DNA from: Pseudomonas vanderleydeniana
Lineage (GTDB): Bacteria; Pseudomonadota; Gammaproteobacteria; Pseudomonadales; Pseudomonadaceae
NCBI RefSeq assembly: GCF_014268755.2
Contig: NZ_CP077093.1
Location: 3,088,001 to 3,152,000 of the forward strand
Direction: 5' to 3'
DNA: 64,000 bases
The notes beneath the pieces were generated by a model that saw nothing but the letters and a program-made list of their open reading frames with translations, searched no databases and had not been told where the DNA came from. Numbering within the stretch: the stretch's first letter is position 1; each line of letters starts with the position of its first letter. A program made the translations under genes and the position numbers. Shown here one piece after another: positions 60,641-64,000 of this stretch.

Positions 60641-60985
60641 CACCGCAGCCTTTGTGGCGAGCGGGCTTGTCGGGACGCCGCACTGCCGCACTCGGCTGCG
60701 AGGCAGCCGCAACCCCGGGTTCCCCAATTTCTCCTGATGCACCGCGTTGGCCGGTTCTGGGGGCGCTCCGCGCCCCAGCGCAGGCAAGCCTGCTCGCCAC
60801 ATTGGTCCGTGGTGCAACCAGGTGATGGGAACTGCCACATTTTGATCGTCTTTGTCACCGGTGTCCGGCAAACACCCACAGCTCTTGAGGCGAGCGGGCT
60901 TGTCGGGACGCCGCACTGCCGCACTCGGCTGCGAGGCAGCCGCAACCCCGGGTTCCCCAATTTCTCCTGATGCACCGCGTTGGCC
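60641..60985. repeat. 233-bp tandem repeat with REP-like inverted borders, left part
   Basis: Unit A runs 60658-60890. Unit B begins at 60891 with a 233-base offset and is cut at 60985 by the IS insertion. The left border at 60641-60673 is repeated inverted at 62484-62516 with one mismatch in 33. Unit content includes GCGGGCTTGTCGGGACGCC, hairpin CTCGGCTGCGAGGCAGCCG and GGGGGCGCTCCGCGCCCC. The stretch 60582-60640 shows no gene. Confidence 0.85.
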
Positions 60986-62363
60986 GATCGTGTCCCAGGA
61001 CGTGGTGTAACTCATCATGGCTCTGGCCACTGAGTTTGCCGTTTAGTTGATCACGGCCGACAGCTTGGCCTGCGGATTATCGCTGACCGCCTCGAAGGCC
61101 TCCAACTGCATATAGCGCCGTTGCAGGCACCACTCGTCGTTCTGCTCCAGCAGCATCGCCCCAACCAACCGTGTAATCGCCGGATCGTTGGGGAAGATGC
61201 CCACCACTTCGGTACGCCGCTTGATCTCAGCGTTTAGCCGTTCTAGCGGGTTAGTGCTGTGCAACTGCTGTCGATGTGCCTTCGGGAAGGCCATGTGCGC
61301 CAGCACTTCATCTTCGCAACCGTCCATGAGCGTGGCGATCTTGGGGTATTTCTCACGAAGTTGTTCAGCCACCAGCCGCCATTGCTGATGGCATTCGGTT
61401 CGACTGTCCTGGGCAAACACCGTGCGCAGCAAGGCCGCTACCATGGTGCGCTGGCCCTTGCCGACATGGGCCATGGCATTGCGCATGAAGTGAACGCGAC
61501 AGCGTTGCCAGGTCGCGTGGAAAACCTTGGAAACAGCGGCCTTGAGCCCTTCGTGAGCGTCAGAGATCACCAGTTTCACACCCCGCAGCCCGCGTCGCAT
61601 CAGGCTTCTCAGGAAGTCCGTCCAGAACGGTTCGGCTTCCGACGGGCCAACCCGCATACCCAGCACCTCGCGCCCGCCGTTGGTGTTCACGGCCACAGCG
61701 ATTATGACGGCGACCGAGACGATGCGCCCGGCCTCCCGCACCTTGACGTAGGTAGCGTCAATCCACAGGTAGGGCCAATCGCCCTCAAGCGGTCGATCAA
61801 GGAAGGCGTGGACGCGCTCATCGATCTCGCCAGCGAGCCTGGATACTTGGCTTTTCGAGATGCCGGACATGCCCATGGCCTTGACCAGTTCGTCGACCGA
61901 GCGCGTCGAAACGCCCTGGATATAGGCTTCCTGGATCACGGCTGCCATGGCCTTTTCGGCGGTGCGTCGTGGTTCGAGAAAACCGGGAAAATAGCTGCCC
62001 TGGCGCAGCTTGGGGATCTTCAGGTCAACGTCGCCAGCGCGAGTTTGCCAGAGGCGATCGCGGTAGCCGTTGCGGCTGTTTGTTCGGTCAGGGCTTTTGA
62101 CGTCGAAACCGGCGCCGCACAAGCCCTCGACGTCGAACTCCATCATGCGCTGGGCAACAAACTGGATCATTTGCTTGAGCAGATCAGCGTCTGCCCCTTT
62201 CTCAACCAACTCGGTCAATGCGATAGTGGGCTTGGTCATCGTGGTTTCCTGGTGAAGGTTAAGTCCGCAAACTCAACGTTAGCCAAGAACCACGATGACC
62301 CACCTCTTTCGCCCGCAGGGCGCCTTCGGTTGGTTCAGTTACACCACTTCTAGGGACACGATC
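60986..62363 (-). mobile_element. Complete IS256-family insertion sequence
   Basis: This 1378-bp element is bounded by imperfect 27-bp inverted repeats (GATCGTGTCCCAGGACGTGG and GATCGTGTCCCTAGAAGTGG read inward, 24 of 27 matching). Both sides carry the same 8-bp target duplication CGTTGGCC (60978-60985 and 62364-62371), so it arrived as a simple insertion. It split repeat unit B. It is inverted relative to the partial copy at 1-1140. Confidence 0.96.
61043..62239 (-). CDS. IS256-family transposase, complete
   Basis: This 398-residue DDE transposase begins [20 protein letters not shown]. Catalytic residues are expected in [20 protein letters not shown] and [15 protein letters not shown], all present. 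It is intact and identical to the left copy over the shared length except for the Glu in VAEQLREK (Asp on the left). Upstream of the start, about 124 bases precede the inverted repeat end, holding the promoter. Confidence 0.96.
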   Translation of the reverse strand: MTKPTIALTELVEKGADADLLKQMIQFVAQRMMEFDVEGLCGAGFDVKSPDRTNSRNGYRDRLWQTRAGDVDLKIPKLRQGSYFPGFLEPRRTAEKAMAAVIQEAYIQGVSTRSVDELVKAMGMSGISKSQVSRLAGEIDERVHAFLDRPLEGDWPYLWIDATYVKVREAGRIVSVAVIIAVAVNTNGGREVLGMRVGPSEAEPFWTDFLRSLMRRGLRGVKLVISDAHEGLKAAVSKVFHATWQRCRVHFMRNAMAHVGKGQRTMVAALLRTVFAQDSRTECHQQWRLVAEQLREKYPKIATLMDGCEDEVLAHMAFPKAHRQQLHSTNPLERLNAEIKRRTEVVGIFPNDPAITRLVGAMLLEQNDEWCLQRRYMQLEAFEAVSDNPQAKLSAVIN

Positions 62364-62516
62364 CGTTGGCCGGTTCTGGGGGCGCTCCGCGCCCCAGCGC
62401 AGGCAAGCCTGCTCGCCACATTGGTCCGTGGTGCAACCAGGTGATGGGAACTGCCACATTTTGATCGTCTTTGTCACCAGTGTCCGACAAGCCCGCTCGC
62501 CACAAAGGTTGCGGTG
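62364..62516. repeat. Remaining part of repeat unit B beyond the IS, with inverted border
   Basis: Bases 62372-62487 repeat 60753-60868 nearly exactly, continuing unit B after the target duplication. The right border 62484-62516 is the inverted copy of 60641-60673. Without the IS, the whole element would be about 500 bases with inverted REP-like ends and two internal units. Confidence 0.85.
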
Positions 62517-62701
62517 CGCCCGGAGTTTCAGTGCTATAGCCTCTCAATGGGTTAAGCCAGGAGCTGGACAATCCCTCCATATTGGCCAAACCAGTCAATC
62601 AGGTTGAAGGCTTTGACCATTGTCCCAAGTCTCTGACGGGGCGACTATTTCCTCGATTTTTCTACGGTTTCCTCTAATAACAAGACCGGGAGATTGCTGG
62701 G
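62517..62701. other. Upstream region of the acyl-CoA synthetase gene
   Basis: No gene is seen in this stretch. It likely contains the promoter and any AraC-type activator site for the gene starting at 62702. A short AT-rich run around 62650-62680 precedes the GGGAG ribosome site. Confidence 0.4.
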
Positions 62702-64000
62702 ATGCGCGACTACCTGACTGCCACCGAGAATTTCAATTATCAACACGTGGCCGACATGAGCCTGAAGGGCTCTCTGACGGCACTCAATGCCTGCGTCGAA
62801 TGCTGTGACCGGCATGCCTTGCCGGGGCGGATCGCACTGTTCTGGGAGGGCCGCGACGGCAGCAGCGCCACCCATACCTTCAGCCAATTGCAGGAGCAGG
62901 CCGGGCGCTTCGCCAATTTCCTGCGGGCCCAGGGCGTGGGACGGGGCGACAAGGTCGCCGGGTTGCTGCCACGCAATGTCGAGTTGCTGGTGACGCTGTT
63001 CGCCACCTGGCGTATCGGTGCGGTCTACCAGCCGCTGTTCACCGCGTTCGGGCCCAAGGCCATCGAACACCGGCTGAACAGCTCGGCGGCCAAGGTGGTG
63101 GTCACCGACGCCGCCAACCGCAGCAAGCTCGACGAGGTCGCCGACTGCCCGACCATCGTCACGGTCGCCGGTGCCAAGGGGCAGGGGATCGTGCGCGGGG
63201 ATTTCAGCTTCTGGGCCGAACTGGACAACTATCCCGCGGCTTGCGAGCCGGTGATGTTGAACGGCGAAGACCCGTTCCTGCTGATGTTCACCTCGGGCAC
63301 CACCGGCCCCGCCAAACCCCTGGAAGTGCCGCTCAAGGCAATTATCGCCTTCCAGAGCTACACCCGCGATGCGGTCGACCTGCGTCCCGAAGATGCCTTC
63401 TGGAACGTCGCCGATCCGGGCTGGGCCTACGGTCTCTATTTCGGTATCACCGGGCCGCTGGGCCTGGGCCACCCGATCACCTTCTACGACGGTCCGTTCA
63501 CCGTGGAAAGCACCTGCCGGGTGATCGAGAAGTACGGCATCACCAACCTGACCGGCTCGCCGACGGCCTACCGCCTGCTGATTGCCGCCGGCGAGGCGTT
63601 TTCCAGCCGGATCCGTGGCCGCCTGCGAGCGGTCAGCAGCGCCGGCGAGCCGCTGAACCCCGAGGTGATCCGCTGGTTCGCGGAAAACCTCGACGTCACT
63701 ATTCTTGATCATTATGGCCAGACCGAACTGGGCATGGTCCTGTGCAACCACCATGGCCTGCAGCATCCGGTGCACGTGGGCTCGGCGGGGTTTGCCTCGC
63801 CTGGTCATCGCATCGTGGTGCTCGATGACGATCATCAGGAGTTGGGTGTCGGTCAGCCAGGCATTCTTGCCCTGGACCGCACCCAGTCGCCGATGTGCTG
63901 GTTCAATGGCTACAAGGGTTTCGAGACCAAGGCCTTCGTCGGCCCGTACTACCTCAGTGGCGACACGGTCGAGCTGAACCCCGACGGCAGCATCAGCTTC
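62702..64000 (+). CDS. AMP-binding acyl-CoA synthetase, 3' end outside window
   Basis: The first 433 residues of an acetyl-/medium-chain acyl-CoA synthetase-like ligase are present. It would activate a carboxylic acid via an acyl-AMP. Typical motifs are LLMFTSGTTGPAKPLEVP (A3), the aromatic WAYGLYFGITGPL segment, SSAGEPLNPEVIRWF, ILDHYGQTELGM (A5) and YYLSGDTVELNPDG (A7/A8) at the very end. ATG 62702 has GGGAG upstream. The C-terminal lid domain is beyond the window. Gene order AraC-ligase was probably contiguous before the repeat and IS came between. Confidence 0.92.
   Translation, partial: MRDYLTATENFNYQHVADMSLKGSLTALNACVECCDRHALPGRIALFWEGRDGSSATHTFSQLQEQAGRFANFLRAQGVGRGDKVAGLLPRNVELLVTLFATWRIGAVYQPLFTAFGPKAIEHRLNSSAAKVVVTDAANRSKLDEVADCPTIVTVAGAKGQGIVRGDFSFWAELDNYPAACEPVMLNGEDPFLLMFTSGTTGPAKPLEVPLKAIIAFQSYTRDAVDLRPEDAFWNVADPGWAYGLYFGITGPLGLGHPITFYDGPFTVESTCRVIEKYGITNLTGSPTAYRLLIAAGEAFSSRIRGRLRAVSSAGEPLNPEVIRWFAENLDVTILDHYGQTELGMVLCNHHGLQHPVHVGSAGFASPGHRIVVLDDDHQELGVGQPGILALDRTQSPMCWFNGYKGFETKAFVGPYYLSGDTVELNPDGSISF

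Noticed and set aside
1..62363. Composite transposon bounded by the two IS256 copies
   Set aside because: The right copy carries its own 8-bp duplication on both sides, which fits a separate single insertion. A 60-kb unit moving as one is not supported.

Overview
The window is about 63% GC by impression and reads like a fluorescent-group Pseudomonas chromosome. Signs of this are REP/REPIN-type palindromes, dense short-spaced operons, and GntR, LysR and AraC regulators beside small catabolic and transport clusters. No rRNA, tRNA or CRISPR array was recognised. The content is accessory: substrate-uptake and degradation modules, a very large exoprotein, stress and metal transport, and a probable anti-phage locus, all lying between two inverted copies of one IS256-family element.

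Left end (1-5.3 kb). A 5'-truncated IS256 transposase copy ends at 1140. Right after it is a two-gene operon: an AAA-type ATPase carrying an N-terminal HNH-like domain (1360-3621), and a stand-alone HNH endonuclease (3625-4653). The pair resembles Septu (PtuA/PtuB), but here the ATPase also contains a paralogous, catalytically degraded HNH domain. A START-domain protein follows convergently.

5.4-16.6 kb. This is a probable flavin-dependent catabolic regulon. It holds a PotABCD-type ABC importer, a RibB-type enzyme, a DUF1330 protein, and a seven-gene operon (PF06684 protein, alpha/beta hydrolase, aldehyde dehydrogenase, flavin reductase, carboxymuconolactone-decarboxylase-like protein, GntR regulator, Nudix hydrolase). 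Three copies of one 15-bp operator, TATTATGGTATWCCA, lie before the three transcription units and tie them together. No flavin-dependent oxygenase partner is encoded here.

16.7-24.1 kb holds a LysR/aldo-keto reductase pair, a small lipoprotein, a stand-alone EPSP synthase (extra AroA), a HAD phosphatase, an exported hydrolase, a quinol-monooxygenase-like protein and a nitroreductase, ending in a perfect REPIN. 24.1-30.6 kb holds MgtA, a Na/Pi cotransporter, a SLOG-type protein and an outer-membrane protein, with a structured leader before mgtA. 31-35 kb holds a DUF1989 protein, a GntR regulator and an amino-acid ABC importer whose permease and ATPase are fused.

35-49 kb holds an LprI-like protein, a GntR regulator, a broken amino-acid permease, a 2832-residue TpsA/CdiA-like hemagglutinin without visible toxin tip or TpsB partner, and a CsgG-DUF4810-DUF799 lipoprotein trio. 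49-60.6 kb holds a second LeuCD, a halovibrin-like secreted protein, a LysR/DctA pair, a haloacetate dehalogenase with every known fluoroacetate-dehalogenase residue, a VOC protein, a J-domain-like membrane protein with a DUF3829 partner, and an AraC regulator.

Right end. A 233-bp tandem repeat is split by the complete 1378-bp IS256 copy, which has a perfect 8-bp target duplication. Beyond it starts an AMP-binding acyl-CoA synthetase that runs off the window. All functional names come from reading motifs and family resemblance, not from database searches.
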